A stretch of DNA of 64,000 nucleotides from Bartonella sp. MM73XJBT.G (lineage in GTDB: Bacteria; Pseudomonadota; Alphaproteobacteria; Rhizobiales; Rhizobiaceae). The position numbers and the translations under genes are program-made. The stretch is taken from NCBI RefSeq assembly GCF_028618435.1, contig NZ_JAQISW010000002.1, positions 204,001 through 268,000 of the forward strand, given 5' to 3'. Of this stretch, positions 1 through 9,982 are shown in pieces (position 1 is the first letter of the stretch; each line of letters starts with the position of its first letter). The notes under the pieces were generated by a model. That model was given only the letters and a program-made list of their open reading frames with translations. It did no database searches and was not told the DNA's origin.

Positions 1-363
1 ATCAACAGAACCAAAATTCCCCTGACCATCGATCAACGGATTTCTCAAGGAGAAGTCCTGTGCCATACGCACCAAAGCATCATAAATAGAAGCGTCACCA
101 TGGGGATGGAATTTTCCCATAACCTCCCCAACAACACCAGCAGACTTACGATACGGCTTATTAAAAACAAGCCCCATCTCATTCATAGCATGAAGGATAC
201 GTCGATGAACAGGTTTAAGACCATCACGGACATCAGGGAGTGCACGTGAAACAATGACACTCATCGCATAATCGAGATAAGAACGTTGCATTTCATCAAT
301 TATGCTGATTGGTTCAATACCAGTCAGCACATCACGTTCTGGTTGTGGAGTAAGATCAGTCAC
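1..363 (-). CDS. gyrA: DNA gyrase subunit A, N-terminal part (runs off window)
   Basis: The reverse strand from a GTG at 361-363 reads through position 1 without a stop, giving the first 121 residues of GyrA. GyrA is the cleavage-and-rejoining subunit of the type II topoisomerase that supercoils DNA. The translated N-terminus contains the family hallmarks [30 protein letters not shown] and [12 protein letters not shown]. The last lies in the quinolone-resistance region just upstream of the catalytic Tyr, which is outside the window. The serine-type residue after HPHGD is Ala (HGDAS), as in many Bartonella-like GyrA proteins. The rest of the gene lies to the left. ssb lies upstream on the same strand, 230 nt away. 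Confidence 0.95.
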   Translation of the reverse strand, partial: MTDLTPQPERDVLTGIEPISIIDEMQRSYLDYAMSVIVSRALPDVRDGLKPVHRRILHAMNEMGLVFNKPYRKSAGVVGEVMGKFHPHGDASIYDALVRMAQDFSLRNPLIDGQGNFGSVD

Positions 364-593
364 AATTTCAAAACTTTCAAAAAAGAATCATTTTACTTTG
401 TTTATATCGAAAAATACACCCAAATGCTAATCTCTCTCCCATAACAAAGGAGAAATTTAACAATATTTTTCAAGATGTTATTAATTCCTAATAAAAATTA
501 TCAATAACAATAAACAGCTTCCACTTCGCTAAACTTCAAAAATCTGAAACAAACAAACCATAAAGAACGTGTAATACTGTCTTGTAAAGACTC

Positions 594-1100
594 TTAGAAA
601 GGTACATCGTCATCTAATTTATGAGAAAAACTTTCTCCCACTTTGCTATCAGTTTGACCAAAAGTATTTTTCTGATTTGCGTTAGTATCTGTAAAACCCC
701 CACTGTAACTGCCTCCTTGACCGGCACCTTGCTCCCCACCAGCTCCCCCACGCCCATCAAGCATTTGTAATTCCCCACGGTATTTTTGCAAAACAACCTC
801 TGTTGTATAACGATCATTTCCATTTTGATCTTGCCATTTCCGTGTCTGTAACTGCCCCTCGATATAAATTTTACTGCCTTTTTTTAAATATTGCTCTGCA
901 ATTTTGATAAGATTCTCATTAAAAATAACAATATTATGCCACTCGGTGCGTTCTTTTCGTTCATTTGTATTCCGATCACGCCAACTTTCCGAAGTAGCAA
1001 TACGCAAATTTGCCACTTGATCTCCAGAATTCAAACGGCGGATTTCGGGATCTGACCCGAGATTACCAATCAAAATAACTTTATTAAGGCTACCAGCCAT
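594..1100 (-). CDS. ssb: Single-stranded DNA-binding protein
   Basis: This 168-residue protein binds single-stranded DNA during replication, repair and recombination. The OB fold covers about residues 1-112 ([17 protein letters not shown] at the start, [17 protein letters not shown] in the middle). A Gly/Gln/Ser-rich linker follows. The acidic tip ends in DDDVPF, the tail that recruits partner proteins. Length and tail show an intact gene. It is divergent from uvrA, the classical alphaproteobacterial arrangement. I see no clear GTTC-N7-GTTC SOS box in the shared upstream region. A degraded copy of its central coding segment lies just upstream at 1137-1240. Confidence 0.97.
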   Translation of the reverse strand: MAGSLNKVILIGNLGSDPEIRRLNSGDQVANLRIATSESWRDRNTNERKERTEWHNIVIFNENLIKIAEQYLKKGSKIYIEGQLQTRKWQDQNGNDRYTTEVVLQKYRGELQMLDGRGGAGGEQGAGQGGSYSGGFTDTNANQKNTFGQTDSKVGESFSHKLDDDVPF

Positions 1101-1136
1101 CGCATAAACTCCAAAATTTTAATTCGTAAAACACTG

Positions 1137-1245
1137 TTATAGAACAGTTATAACCATCTTGACCTTCAATTTACACGTTTGCAATTGACCTTCAATATGG
1201 ATATTGCTACCCTTTCCCAACATTGGATCCAATGTAATTATAACA
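1137..1245 (-). pseudogene. Decayed ssb fragment
   Basis: The reverse strand here encodes KGSNIHIEGQLQT followed by CKLKVKMVITVL. This matches the ssb central segment [13 protein letters not shown]...[10 protein letters not shown], and the nucleotide similarity carries on toward 1245. It has no ssb N-terminus, no linker and no acidic tail. The open frame around it (1137-1358) begins with unrelated sequence. I read it as the remnant of a partial tandem duplication of ssb, lying between ssb and uvrA on the same strand as ssb. Homology is read directly from the sequence; the duplication history is inference. Confidence 0.7.
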
Positions 1246-1431
1246 AAATATGATAACAACGCATAGTTTATTCCATCAATAGAGAATAAAAAGCTGCTCA
1301 TTTGTGTTTTCTTTTCATAAAACTTATACTTTCTTTTTGCGTTAAGGCAGTTAAGCACGTTTTAATTCTAAAAAAACAGTTTTATGCCATTTCAGAGGCT
1401 TAATTTCTGTCACATATGCCAAGGATAAAAG

Positions 1432-4347
1432 ATGACTCATCAAAAATATATCTCCATTCGCGGTGCACGTGAGCATAACCTTAAAAATATTGATCTTGAT
1501 CTGCCTCGTGATAAACTCATTGTTGTAACAGGACTTTCTGGATCAGGAAAATCATCTTTAGCTTTTGATACAATTTACGCTGAAGGACAACGCCGCTATG
1601 TCGAAAGCCTTTCGGCTTATGCACGCCAATTTCTCGAAGTCATGCAAAAACCAGACGTCGATCGCATAGATGGCCTTTCTCCAGCTATCTCCATTGAACA
1701 AAAAACCACCAGCCGCAACCCGCGCTCAACAGTCGGTACCGTCACTGAAATCTACGACCATATGCGTCTCCTCTTTGCTCGTATTGGTATTCCCCATTCC
1801 CCTGCTACAGGACTTCCTATTGAAAGCCAGACAGTAACCCAAATGGTTGATCAAATTATGTCCTTACCAGAAGGAACACGAATTTTTATTATGGCCCCCT
1901 TGGTGCGAGGTCGAAAGGGAGAGTATAAAAAAGAGCTAAGGGAACTTTTAAGAAAAGGATTTCAGCGCGCTAAAGTTGATGGAGAATTCTATGAAATCTC
2001 TGATATTCCACCTCTTGATAAAAAATATAAACATGACATCGATGTTGTGGTAGACCGCATTGTTGTACAAAATGATATCACCTCTCGCTTGGCTGATAGT
2101 ATAGAAACCTGTTTACAGCTAGCAAATGGACTTGTCATTGCTGAAATGGCGGACCAACCCTTAGCACAAAAAGAAACGACAAAAGAAGCTGCTTATAAAT
2201 CAAAAAACGACACACACAAACGGCTTCTTTTTTCAGAAAAATTTTCCTGCCCTGTATCAGGTTTTTCTATCCCTGAAATTGAACCACGACTCTTTTCATT
2301 CAATAATCCTTTTGGAGCCTGTCCTCTCTGCGATGGACTGGGAATCAAAAAGGCAATGGATCCTCAAAAAATTGTACCAAATAAAAATCTTACCTTAAAA
2401 GGCGGAGCCATTGCTCCTTGGGCTAAATCAGATTCACTTTATTATAGCCAAACCTTAGAAGCATTAGGAAAAGCTTACGATTTCAAACTCACAAATCAGT
2501 GGTGTGAACTCTCTAATGAAGCACAACAGGCTATTCTCTACGGTACAAAAAGAAATGAAATTTCTTTTATCTATAAAAATAATTCTGGTTCGCATAAAAC
2601 GACCCAACCTTTTGAAGGAATCATCCCTAATATGGAGAGACGCTGGAAAGAAACCGATTCTGCTTGGTCTCGAGAAGAAATCGAACGTTATATGTCTTCT
2701 TCGCCCTGCCCAGCTTGTCACGGTTATCGTTTAAAACCAGAGGCACTTGCTGTAAAAATCAACGGAATGCATATTGGGCAAATATCAGATCTTTCTATTC
2801 TAAAAGCAGATGATTGGTTTGCCAATGTTCATCAATATCTCACAGAAAAACAACGTAATATCGCCGTACGTATTTTAAAAGAAATTCGCGAACGTTTGGC
2901 TTTTTTAAATCATGTAGGATTGGAATATCTTACCTTGTCTCGAAATTCAGGAACGCTTTCAGGTGGAGAAAGCCAACGCATTCGGTTGGCATCTCAAATT
3001 GGTTCTGGTCTTACAGGCGTTCTTTATATTTTAGATGAACCATCCATCGGTTTACACCAACGCGATAATGAACGTCTTTTGGAAATGCTATGCCATTTAC
3101 GCGATCTTGGTAATACAGTTATTGTTGTTGAACATGATGAAGATGCCATTCGCGCAGCAGACCATGTTGTTGATATGGGCCCTGCGGCAGGGGTTCATGG
3201 TGGTAAAATCATAGCGCAAGGGACACCACAAGAAGTTATAGAGAATCCAACCTCTCTCACAGGCCAATATCTTTCAGGGAAAATGGCTGTTAGACTGCCG
3301 ACAGAGCGACGCAAAATATCAAAATTGAAAACCCTTAAAGTCATTGGCGCCAAAGGCAATAACCTTAAGAATATCAGTGCAAATATCCCTCTTGGAACTT
3401 TCACATGCATAACCGGTGTTTCTGGAGGAGGAAAATCAACATTTCTTATTGAAACGCTTTTCAAAGCAGCATCACATCAGATCATGGGTAGTCATCATAG
3501 CCCTGCCTGCTATGATAAAATTGAAGGATTAGAATTTCTTGATAAAGTCATTGATATCAACCAGTCCCCTATTGGACGCACCCCACGCTCTAATCCCGCA
3601 ACCTATACAGGCGCTTTTACACCGATTCGTGACTGGTTTGCCGAACTCCCAGAATCAAAAGCTCGTGGTTATAAAGCAGGGCGTTTTTCATTTAATGTTA
3701 AAGGAGGACGCTGTGAAGCTTGTCAAGGTGATGGAGTCATCAAAATTGAAATGCACTTTTTACCGGATGTCTATGTAACTTGTGATGTCTGTAAAGGAAA
3801 ACGTTATAATAGAGAAACACTAGAAATAAAATTCAAAGGGCAATCTATCGCCGATATTTTAGATATGACAATCGAAAAGGCTGAGGAATTTTTCCAGGCT
3901 GTTCCCGCTATTCATAATAAAATGGAAACCCTCATGAAAGTAGGATTGGATTACATAAAAGTGGGACAGCAAGCAACCACACTTTCTGGTGGGGAAGCAC
4001 AACGTGTAAAACTTGCAAAAGAGCTTTCACGCAAAACAACGGGACGTACACTTTATATTTTGGATGAACCGACAACAGGTTTACATTTTCATGATATTTC
4101 TAAACTTCTTGAAGTGCTTCATGAACTGGTCGAGCAAGGCAATACTGTCATCGTCATTGAACATAACCTTGATGTTATCAAAACAGCCGACTGGATTATT
4201 GATTTAGGACCAGAAGGTGGAGATCGTGGGGGGGAAATCGTTGCTATTGGGCGTCCTGAAGACATTATTAAGGTTCCCGCTTCTTATACGGGAAAATTTC
4301 TAAAAGATGTTTTACAGCGCCAATCTCTCTACAGTTCCAACTCTTAA
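1432..4347 (+). CDS. uvrA: Excinuclease ABC subunit A
   Basis: UvrA is the damage-sensing ATPase of nucleotide excision repair; it loads UvrB onto lesions. This is the full length for the family (971 aa). It has two ABC modules: Walker [10 protein letters not shown] near residue 35, with signature [12 protein letters not shown] and Walker [15 protein letters not shown]; then Walker [10 protein letters not shown] near residue 663, with signature [15 protein letters not shown] and Walker [15 protein letters not shown]. Zinc-finger cysteines occur as CPLC/CPAC in the insertion and as CEAC...CDVC in the C-terminal half. The ATG is preceded by AAGGAT. It is divergent from ssb, with no intact partner gene downstream. 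Confidence 0.98.
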   Translation: MTHQKYISIRGAREHNLKNIDLDLPRDKLIVVTGLSGSGKSSLAFDTIYAEGQRRYVESLSAYARQFLEVMQKPDVDRIDGLSPAISIEQKTTSRNPRSTVGTVTEIYDHMRLLFARIGIPHSPATGLPIESQTVTQMVDQIMSLPEGTRIFIMAPLVRGRKGEYKKELRELLRKGFQRAKVDGEFYEISDIPPLDKKYKHDIDVVVDRIVVQNDITSRLADSIETCLQLANGLVIAEMADQPLAQKETTKEAAYKSKNDTHKRLLFSEKFSCPVSGFSIPEIEPRLFSFNNPFGACPLCDGLGIKKAMDPQKIVPNKNLTLKGGAIAPWAKSDSLYYSQTLEALGKAYDFKLTNQWCELSNEAQQAILYGTKRNEISFIYKNNSGSHKTTQPFEGIIPNMERRWKETDSAWSREEIERYMSSSPCPACHGYRLKPEALAVKINGMHIGQISDLSILKADDWFANVHQYLTEKQRNIAVRILKEIRERLAFLNHVGLEYLTLSRNSGTLSGGESQRIRLASQIGSGLTGVLYILDEPSIGLHQRDNERLLEMLCHLRDLGNTVIVVEHDEDAIRAADHVVDMGPAAGVHGGKIIAQGTPQEVIENPTSLTGQYLSGKMAVRLPTERRKISKLKTLKVIGAKGNNLKNISANIPLGTFTCITGVSGGGKSTFLIETLFKAASHQIMGSHHSPACYDKIEGLEFLDKVIDINQSPIGRTPRSNPATYTGAFTPIRDWFAELPESKARGYKAGRFSFNVKGGRCEACQGDGVIKIEMHFLPDVYVTCDVCKGKRYNRETLEIKFKGQSIADILDMTIEKAEEFFQAVPAIHNKMETLMKVGLDYIKVGQQATTLSGGEAQRVKLAKELSRKTTGRTLYILDEPTTGLHFHDISKLLEVLHELVEQGNTVIVIEHNLDVIKTADWIIDLGPEGGDRGGEIVAIGRPEDIIKVPASYTGKFLKDVLQRQSLYSSNS

Positions 4348-4384
4348 AAAGGTTTAGTCTTAAAGGTTTAGTCTTAAAGGACTT
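4348..4384. repeat. Short tandem repeat after uvrA
   Basis: The 14-bp unit AAAGGTTTAGTCTT occurs twice head-to-tail (4348-4361 and 4362-4375), followed by a partial third copy (AAAGGACTT). It overlaps or directly follows the uvrA stop codon. It looks like slippage-type duplication; no function is evident. Confidence 0.8.
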
Positions 4385-5390
4385 ACCTTGTAAGATACAG
4401 TATACGAACAAAGACGGTGTTTTTATTGTTGCCTGTAAATTAAATCTCATTCCAGTGCTGCGGTATGTTTAAAACAAGGGCTGAAACGATTTTTCGCGCT
4501 TTATAAGCTATTTTATCTTTCGTATTGCCTAATAAGAGAACGTGCGCATAATTGCGTATCTTTCCTCTATTTGTTTATATCTGAAATGACTAGATAGCCT
4601 AATTTTAGAAAAATACAAATTTTAAAGGTATAAAAAGTTTTCCTCTTTTCCATCTGCTTTTAATTCATCTTGATCTTGACGATTTTCAAAAGCATCTACA
4701 GCAAGATCTTATCAGAAAGGCTGCACATTGCTTCACACTTTTATTTATCGCGTTCCTTAACGGGATTCATTCCTCACGAAGGGACAGAATGTCCCAAACG
4801 GAATAATTGGCGTTGCCAATTCCAGACACTTGTTTTTAAAGAGATATTTCTACAATGCTTTAAAGCCCATTTCACGACATCCCCTGTAAATACTATTTTG
4901 ATACATCGATTATTATACAGCAGCATCTTTAACTTATTGGCGGAAAAAATCGCCGCTATCATGATATTTAACTAATACTTACAGCTTCCCATTGCTATTC
5001 AGAAGCCCTTGCATTTAATATGCTATCCATTATAGGTATTTTATTTCCCTCTTAACCGTTTTTATCCACGCACTCGTATGGCTTATGATATACACTTAAA
5101 TAATATACAAAAATATTGTTTTAATTGCTTGAGAATAAAAAGATCTAAAGTGAAAAAATCTCATGCTATTAGAGTTTCTTATTCGATATGAGAAACATTT
5201 AATTATCCTTATAAATCAAGGTATTAATAAATAAAAAAAGAAACATAACACTCTTATTATATTATTTTAATTCTGTACAAAGAATTGTAATTTTTTCCAA
5301 AAAAACAATATTTCACTTCATTGTACAAGAAACTCTCCTCCTAGAGCATAGACTATAATTATTTTCGAGTTTTTGTGTACAAAGTATCTG
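4385..5390. other. Intergenic region between uvrA and glnB
   Basis: About 1 kb of AT-rich DNA with no gene I can support. The open frames present (for example 4670-4975) have unconvincing composition and match nothing I recognise. The only structured part is a pair of small perfect inverted repeats at 4781-4795 (GGGACA/TGTCCC) and 4805-4821 (AATTGGC/GCCAATT). Confidence 0.6.
4781..4821. repeat. Two adjacent perfect hairpins
   Basis: GGGACA-gaa-TGTCCC (4781-4795) and AATTGGC-gtt-GCCAATT (4805-4821) are two short hairpins 9 nt apart in otherwise unstructured AT-rich DNA. No T-run follows either one, so they do not look like intrinsic terminators. Function unknown. Confidence 0.6.
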
Positions 5391-5418
5391 TTGGACATCT
5401 TAGAGTTGTCAATATAAT
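5391..5418 (+). promoter_or_regulatory. Sigma-70-type promoter of glnB-glnA
   Basis: A -35 box TTGGAC (5391-5396) and a perfect -10 box TATAAT (5413-5418) are separated by 16 nt. They lie about 45 nt upstream of the glnB start. I did not recognise a sigma-54 GG-N10-GC element nearby, so this vegetative promoter is the best candidate for the operon. Confidence 0.65.
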
Positions 5419-5422
5419 GTGA

Positions 5423-5803
<381 letters not shown>

Positions 5804-5860
5804 TAAACAACGAAAAATTCGCCTTTTATCACCCTCAACGCCATATTAAGGAAATTGAAT

Positions 5861-7270
5861 ATGACAACCGCATCAAATATTATCAAACAGATTGCAGACA
5901 ACGAAATCCGTTTTGTTGATTTACGTTTTACTGATCCACGAGGAAAATTGCATCACATTACAATGGATATCGCAGAGATCAGCGAAGATACCTTTAGTGA
6001 TGGTGTTATGTTTGATGGTTCTTCAATTGCTGGTTGGAAAACAATTAATGAATCTGATATGGTTTTAATGCCTGATCCCAAAACAGCACATATTGATCCT
6101 TTTTTTGCTCAATCCACTTTGGTCATATTTTGTGATATCCTTGACCCTGTCTCTGGTGAGTTTTATCGTAGAGATCCTCGTTCTATCGCCAAAAGGGCTG
6201 AGGTTTATATGAAATCTTTAGGTATTGGAGATACAATCAATATAGGACCAGAAGCAGAGTTTTTTATCTTTGATGATGTGCGCTATAAAACGGATCCTTA
6301 CAACACAGGATTTAAACTCGATTCAAGTGAACTTCCTTCCAATGATGATACAGAATATGAAACAGGCAATCTAGGACATCGTCCACGAATGAAGGGAGGC
6401 TATCTTCCTGTTCCACCGGTTGATTCCTGCCAAGATATGCGTTCTGAAATGCTCACAGCACTCAAAGATATGGGCGTGCAGGTTGAAAAACACCATCATG
6501 AAGTCGCAGCGGGTCAACATGAATTGGGGATTCGTTTTGATACGCTTGTTCGCGAGGCTGATAAGATGCAAATTTTTAAATATGTTGTGCATCAAATAGC
6601 AAACAGTTATGGAAAAACAGCAACTTTTATGCCAAAGCCCATTTTTGGTGATAATGGCTCAGGAATGCATGTCCATATGTCCATTTGGAAAGATGGAAAA
6701 CCCATCTTTGCGGGAAATGAATATGCCGGACTCTCAGAAACCTGTTTATTTTTTATCGGTGGTGTTATTAAGCATGCAAAAGCAATTAATGCTTTTACCA
6801 ATCCATCCACAAACTCCTATAAGCGTTTGGTTCCTGGTTATGAAGCTCCTGTCCTTCTTGCCTATTCGGCACGTAATCGTTCTGCATCTTGCCGTATTCC
6901 AATGAGTTCTTCGCCAAATTCAAAACGCGTAGAAGTTCGTTTTCCAGACCCAACAGCAAATCCCTATTTAGCATTTGCAGCCCTCTTAATGGCTGGTCTT
7001 GATGGCATAAAAAACAAAATTCACCCTGGACATGCTATGGATAAAGATCTTTATGATCTTCCCTTAAAAGAACTCAAAGAAATCCCTACCGTTTCAGGAA
7101 GTCTGCGTGAAGCACTTGAAGCGCTCGACAAAGATCGTAGCTTCCTTAAAGCTGGCGATGTTTTTGATGATGATCAGATTGATTCCTTTATTCAAGTAAA
7201 GATGCAAGAAGTCTTACGTTACGAAACAACGCCTCATCCTGTTGAATTTGATATGTACTATTCTGTTTAA
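5861..7270 (+). CDS. glnA: Glutamine synthetase, type I
   Basis: Glutamine synthetase makes glutamine from glutamate, ammonia and ATP, and is the entry point of nitrogen assimilation. I start it at the ATG at 5861 (AAGGA 8 nt upstream), not the in-frame TTG six bases earlier, giving 469 aa. The GSI signatures are present: [30 protein letters not shown], the flap [17 protein letters not shown] and the substrate site RSASCRIP. The regulatory adenylylation motif DLYDLP is intact, so control by GlnE-type adenylyltransferase is expected. It is co-transcribed with glnB and followed by a strong terminator. Confidence 0.97.
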   Translation: MTTASNIIKQIADNEIRFVDLRFTDPRGKLHHITMDIAEISEDTFSDGVMFDGSSIAGWKTINESDMVLMPDPKTAHIDPFFAQSTLVIFCDILDPVSGEFYRRDPRSIAKRAEVYMKSLGIGDTINIGPEAEFFIFDDVRYKTDPYNTGFKLDSSELPSNDDTEYETGNLGHRPRMKGGYLPVPPVDSCQDMRSEMLTALKDMGVQVEKHHHEVAAGQHELGIRFDTLVREADKMQIFKYVVHQIANSYGKTATFMPKPIFGDNGSGMHVHMSIWKDGKPIFAGNEYAGLSETCLFFIGGVIKHAKAINAFTNPSTNSYKRLVPGYEAPVLLAYSARNRSASCRIPMSSSPNSKRVEVRFPDPTANPYLAFAALLMAGLDGIKNKIHPGHAMDKDLYDLPLKELKEIPTVSGSLREALEALDKDRSFLKAGDVFDDDQIDSFIQVKMQEVLRYETTPHPVEFDMYYSV

Positions 7271-7300
7271 ACAATAAATACGCATTATCTTGATTTTTAA

Positions 7301-7326
7301 AATGGAGGCGAAAGCCTCCATTTTTG
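7301..7326 (+). terminator. Intrinsic terminator of glnB-glnA
   Basis: The perfect 9-bp stem AATGGAGGC-gaaa-GCCTCCATT has a GAAA tetraloop and runs straight into a T-run. It starts 30 nt after the glnA stop. Confidence 0.9.
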
Positions 7327-7426
7327 TGGATATCCGTCTTGTGCAAGAGTGCAAAAGACTTTTTGCTTATCTACTTTTCCTTTATAATCATTTTGAATCT
7401 CTTCAAATTAATTAACAAGGTTTCTA

Positions 7427-7978
7427 ATGCCGCGAATTTGTTTTCTCATTTCTATTCTTTTATGCATTGTCCTTATCCCATCAACAACTCTAGCGCATAC
7501 AATTAGAAACCAAAAACTCATAACCCTTGAACTTGAAAAAGCAACATCTGCTTATAGTAAAGCACTTAAAAATGCCGATGCAGATGCCATTTTAAACGCT
7601 ATTCCCCCCAAAATTATTAACAGCTTAACAGCTAAAAAAAATCTTAGTCAATCGCAATTTCAACAAATCATGAAAAGCCAAATTGAACAGTTGGCAGAAA
7701 ATTATAAGATTGAAAGTATCCATATTGATCAAAAACAAAAACGTGAAGGTAAACTTGATAATGGCATTCCTTATTTTGTTATCCCCGTAGAGCTTGTAAC
7801 CACAACAAATGCTGGAAAAAAATGTTCTATTCAAACTGAAATTATTGCCCTACTTCATGATAACCAATGGTATTTTATCCGAGGTAATGACGAAGCAATC
7901 GTAAATATAATTGATGAAGTGTTTCCTGGACTTGAAAAAGTAAAAATCAATCCTCTAAAAATTACAAAAATACAATGA
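7427..7978 (+). CDS. Small exported protein, unknown function
   Basis: This 183-residue protein has a clear signal peptide (hydrophobic core ICFLISILLCIVLIPS, likely cleavage after TTLA near residue 23). The mature part is alpha/beta in character, with one Cys. The pattern of an N-terminal helix followed by strands (IPYFVIPVELV, IQTEIIALLHDNQWYFI) recalls a small NTF2-like fold, but I do not recognise the family. The ATG follows AAGG. It is monocistronic and convergent with the Atp12 gene. It is probably periplasmic; function unassigned. Confidence 0.75.
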   Translation: MPRICFLISILLCIVLIPSTTLAHTIRNQKLITLELEKATSAYSKALKNADADAILNAIPPKIINSLTAKKNLSQSQFQQIMKSQIEQLAENYKIESIHIDQKQKREGKLDNGIPYFVIPVELVTTTNAGKKCSIQTEIIALLHDNQWYFIRGNDEAIVNIIDEVFPGLEKVKINPLKITKIQ

Positions 7979-8012
7979 TCGAAGAGAATATATATAAATA
8001 AAGGCTTTAACC

Positions 8013-8795
8013 TTATAAGCAAGTTGTAACGATTGTAACAGCTGCATTAAATTCAATTTTTTTATGAGCACGGCGTACCATTGTCTCTTTATCCATTCCC
8101 CACTGTTTCATCATCCAATCTTCATCTAAATGAGCAATAGACCAAGCATGATCCGCATCAATTTTTCCCACAGCGACCGCAAGAGCAATAAGAGCAGATC
8201 CCGTTAAAGTTGTCATCACATGGAGTGCTGCAAGCATATAAGGAGACTCAACGCTACGTAAATAATGACTCACGGCTTGAAGTGCTTCTGGTGATTGTTC
8301 CACATGCATTAGCCCTTCTGTCAAATAAAAGCGTGCTCCTAGTTTTTCTTCTGCCCAATCCAATAAAGGATCCCATTGTTTACATTGCCGTTGTACCAAC
8401 TCTTTAGGAGTTTGTGCACGATAAAAGATCATATCACAAGCAACAAAACGCAATAAATCCTCAAAAACAGCCTGCATATCATCAGCAATACCATCAATAA
8501 CAGTATTAACAAGACGCGTCATCGGCATTATTGCTGGATTAACAACATTCTTTTGGCTCTCAAATTCCTGAGCAATGAATTCAGCAAACGCTTGCGTTGG
8601 CACAAGAAAATGACGCTTTGCGGGCGTTTTAACGGGACGTTCATCTAATAAGATCGCAAATCCTCCCTCCTCACAAGCAATCTTTACTTCTCTATAAAAT
8701 CGTTTAGGATGTGGTTGGCATGAAAGATTTTGACTCTTCTGGACAGAACTATTTTTATTCGAAGGTCTATCAAAATGATTCAAAATTTCACGCAT
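8013..8795 (-). CDS. ATP12-family F1-ATPase assembly chaperone
   Basis: At 260 aa this matches the alphaproteobacterial/mitochondrial ATP12 family, whose members chaperone the F1 alpha subunit during ATP synthase assembly. Recognisable family stretches are KRFYREV, the segment ILLDERPVKTPAKR near residues 50-62, MTRLVNTVIDGI in the middle, and the C-terminal block DEDWMMKQWG. About 30 N-terminal residues before PHPKRFYREV look variable. It stands alone, convergent with the gene at 7427. The bacterial role is inferred from the mitochondrial homologue. Confidence 0.88.
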   Translation of the reverse strand: MREILNHFDRPSNKNSSVQKSQNLSCQPHPKRFYREVKIACEEGGFAILLDERPVKTPAKRHFLVPTQAFAEFIAQEFESQKNVVNPAIMPMTRLVNTVIDGIADDMQAVFEDLLRFVACDMIFYRAQTPKELVQRQCKQWDPLLDWAEEKLGARFYLTEGLMHVEQSPEALQAVSHYLRSVESPYMLAALHVMTTLTGSALIALAVAVGKIDADHAWSIAHLDEDWMMKQWGMDKETMVRRAHKKIEFNAAVTIVTTCL

Positions 8796-9435
8796 ATTGT
8801 TTTACCTCTGACATTTCAAAAAAATGACTTGTTTTCAAAGCTCTATATATCTGATTTAAGATTTAAATTTATCTCTTTCTCTATCTTACAAGAAAAAAAT
8901 CTTACTAATCCAAACTGATTTTAAAATATATCCTTTATTGAACACACAAGACAATAATGATTGCCTTTCATATATTCAATACAATCACAACTATAAAACA
9001 ATTTTTAAAAGTATTTATCTTAATTAAAAAGCTAAATATATTGAATTTTATGGCAAAAATGTTCACGCTTTATCACTGTGCTCATTATCCACCCACAATA
9101 GCATTATTGATATGAACAGTTCAAAAACGCTGCTCATCCCCAAAATGATAGAGCAGTACGGTTTACTATCATCCGCCTTCGCTTAACCATTTTAATCATT
9201 CTCTAACATATCCAATAAATACCCCCTGCGTAGAATTTTTTCTGTTCAATGTCTACCCTAAACGACCATGTTTTATGGCATGATAGGATAATAACAAGAC
9301 TAAATTGTATCGTAAATTTTCTTTCACATATACATATATTTTATAAAATACTAAATTAATTAGTTTATTGTGCTTGATATACTCTACATATTGCACTAGT
9401 TTAAATTTATTCGCATAATTAAAAGAATAGAGATC
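8796..9435. other. Intergenic region upstream of the accessory operon
   Basis: About 640 nt of AT-rich DNA without a gene I can support. It must carry the promoter of the 9436-13388 operon, but no convincing -35/-10 pair stands out. Around 9270-9295 lies a block resembling one at 13746-13771 on the far side of the operon, listed separately. Confidence 0.5.
9270..9295. repeat. Left copy of a diverged repeat flanking the accessory operon
   Basis: The segment starting GTTTTATGGCATGATAGGAT matches the segment starting GTTTTACAGCATAATAGGAT on the other side of the operon, at about 20 of 24 positions and in the same orientation. In one reverse frame both encode a similar short string (ILSCHKT versus LLCCKT), so they may be remnants of one duplicated sequence. 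The match is short and could still be coincidence. Confidence 0.4.
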
Positions 9436-9936
9436 GTGCAATCTGAAAATAATATTTTTATATATACACTTGGCCCTGCAGATACTAACTGTGCAGCTGC
9501 AGCAAAATGGTGGCTTGATAATCACAATCAAAATATTTTATCCACTGACTTAAGATCCCGTATTATCTTATACGCAACACTTGAAGAGGCATTCAATGAA
9601 CTTTCTCAGAAAAAAGATGGATATCTCCTGAGCTGTGCTGCTTACCCCAATTTGCATACACTCATATTTACGCGTTTAGATGATATGCAATTATTTGACA
9701 GTTTTATTATGCCTACCCACTCTATGGTTTTAGCTAAACGCAATAACTCTGATAAAATTAAAACCGTAGCTACTCATCCTGCCCCTCAATCTTTGGTAGC
9801 GAATCAATACGACAAAATATTTGCCAACAGCAATGCTGATGCGGCCGTTCTTTGTAAAGCTGAAAAAGCAGATGCTTGTATCACAACATCAGTTGCGGCA
9901 AACCGCTATAAGCTAAATATTGTGGAAAATTTTTGA
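9436..9936 (+). CDS. Prephenate dehydratase-like (BacA-like) protein
   Basis: This is a 166-residue protein built of a single prephenate-dehydratase-type domain without an ACT regulatory domain. It has the N-terminal YTLGPADTN (family TLGPxGT). The C-terminal THPAPQSLVANQ is followed by an Ala-rich stretch ending ACITTSVAANRYKLNIVENF, which matches the family 'SHPQAL...AAI...AA..YGL.IL..NI' pattern. Stand-alone domains of this sort include prephenate decarboxylases such as BacA of bacilysin synthesis. The primary-metabolism enzyme would normally carry an ACT domain. The start is GTG with a weak ribosome site. It is the first gene of a four-gene operon and is followed 46 nt later by the next gene. 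The exact reaction is inference. Confidence 0.7.
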   Translation: MQSENNIFIYTLGPADTNCAAAAKWWLDNHNQNILSTDLRSRIILYATLEEAFNELSQKKDGYLLSCAAYPNLHTLIFTRLDDMQLFDSFIMPTHSMVLAKRNNSDKIKTVATHPAPQSLVANQYDKIFANSNADAAVLCKAEKADACITTSVAANRYKLNIVENF

Positions 9937-9982
9937 CAAGTGCCAATGGCCTTTTTGCTCCACTCGCTAAAGTCAGCTAATC

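Noticed and set aside
1101..1431. SOS (LexA) box between ssb and uvrA
   Set aside because: Expected in alphaproteobacteria as GTTC-N7-GTTC or its complement, but no such spacing was found; single GAAC/GTTC-like words are not enough.
4670..4975. 101-codon open frame after uvrA
   Set aside because: Composition and the overlapping frame on the other strand look like chance; no motif, no ribosome site, no recognisable relative.
9253..9531. 92-codon reverse frame over the start of the accessory operon
   Set aside because: It is the antisense shadow of the prephenate dehydratase-like gene plus AT-rich upstream DNA.
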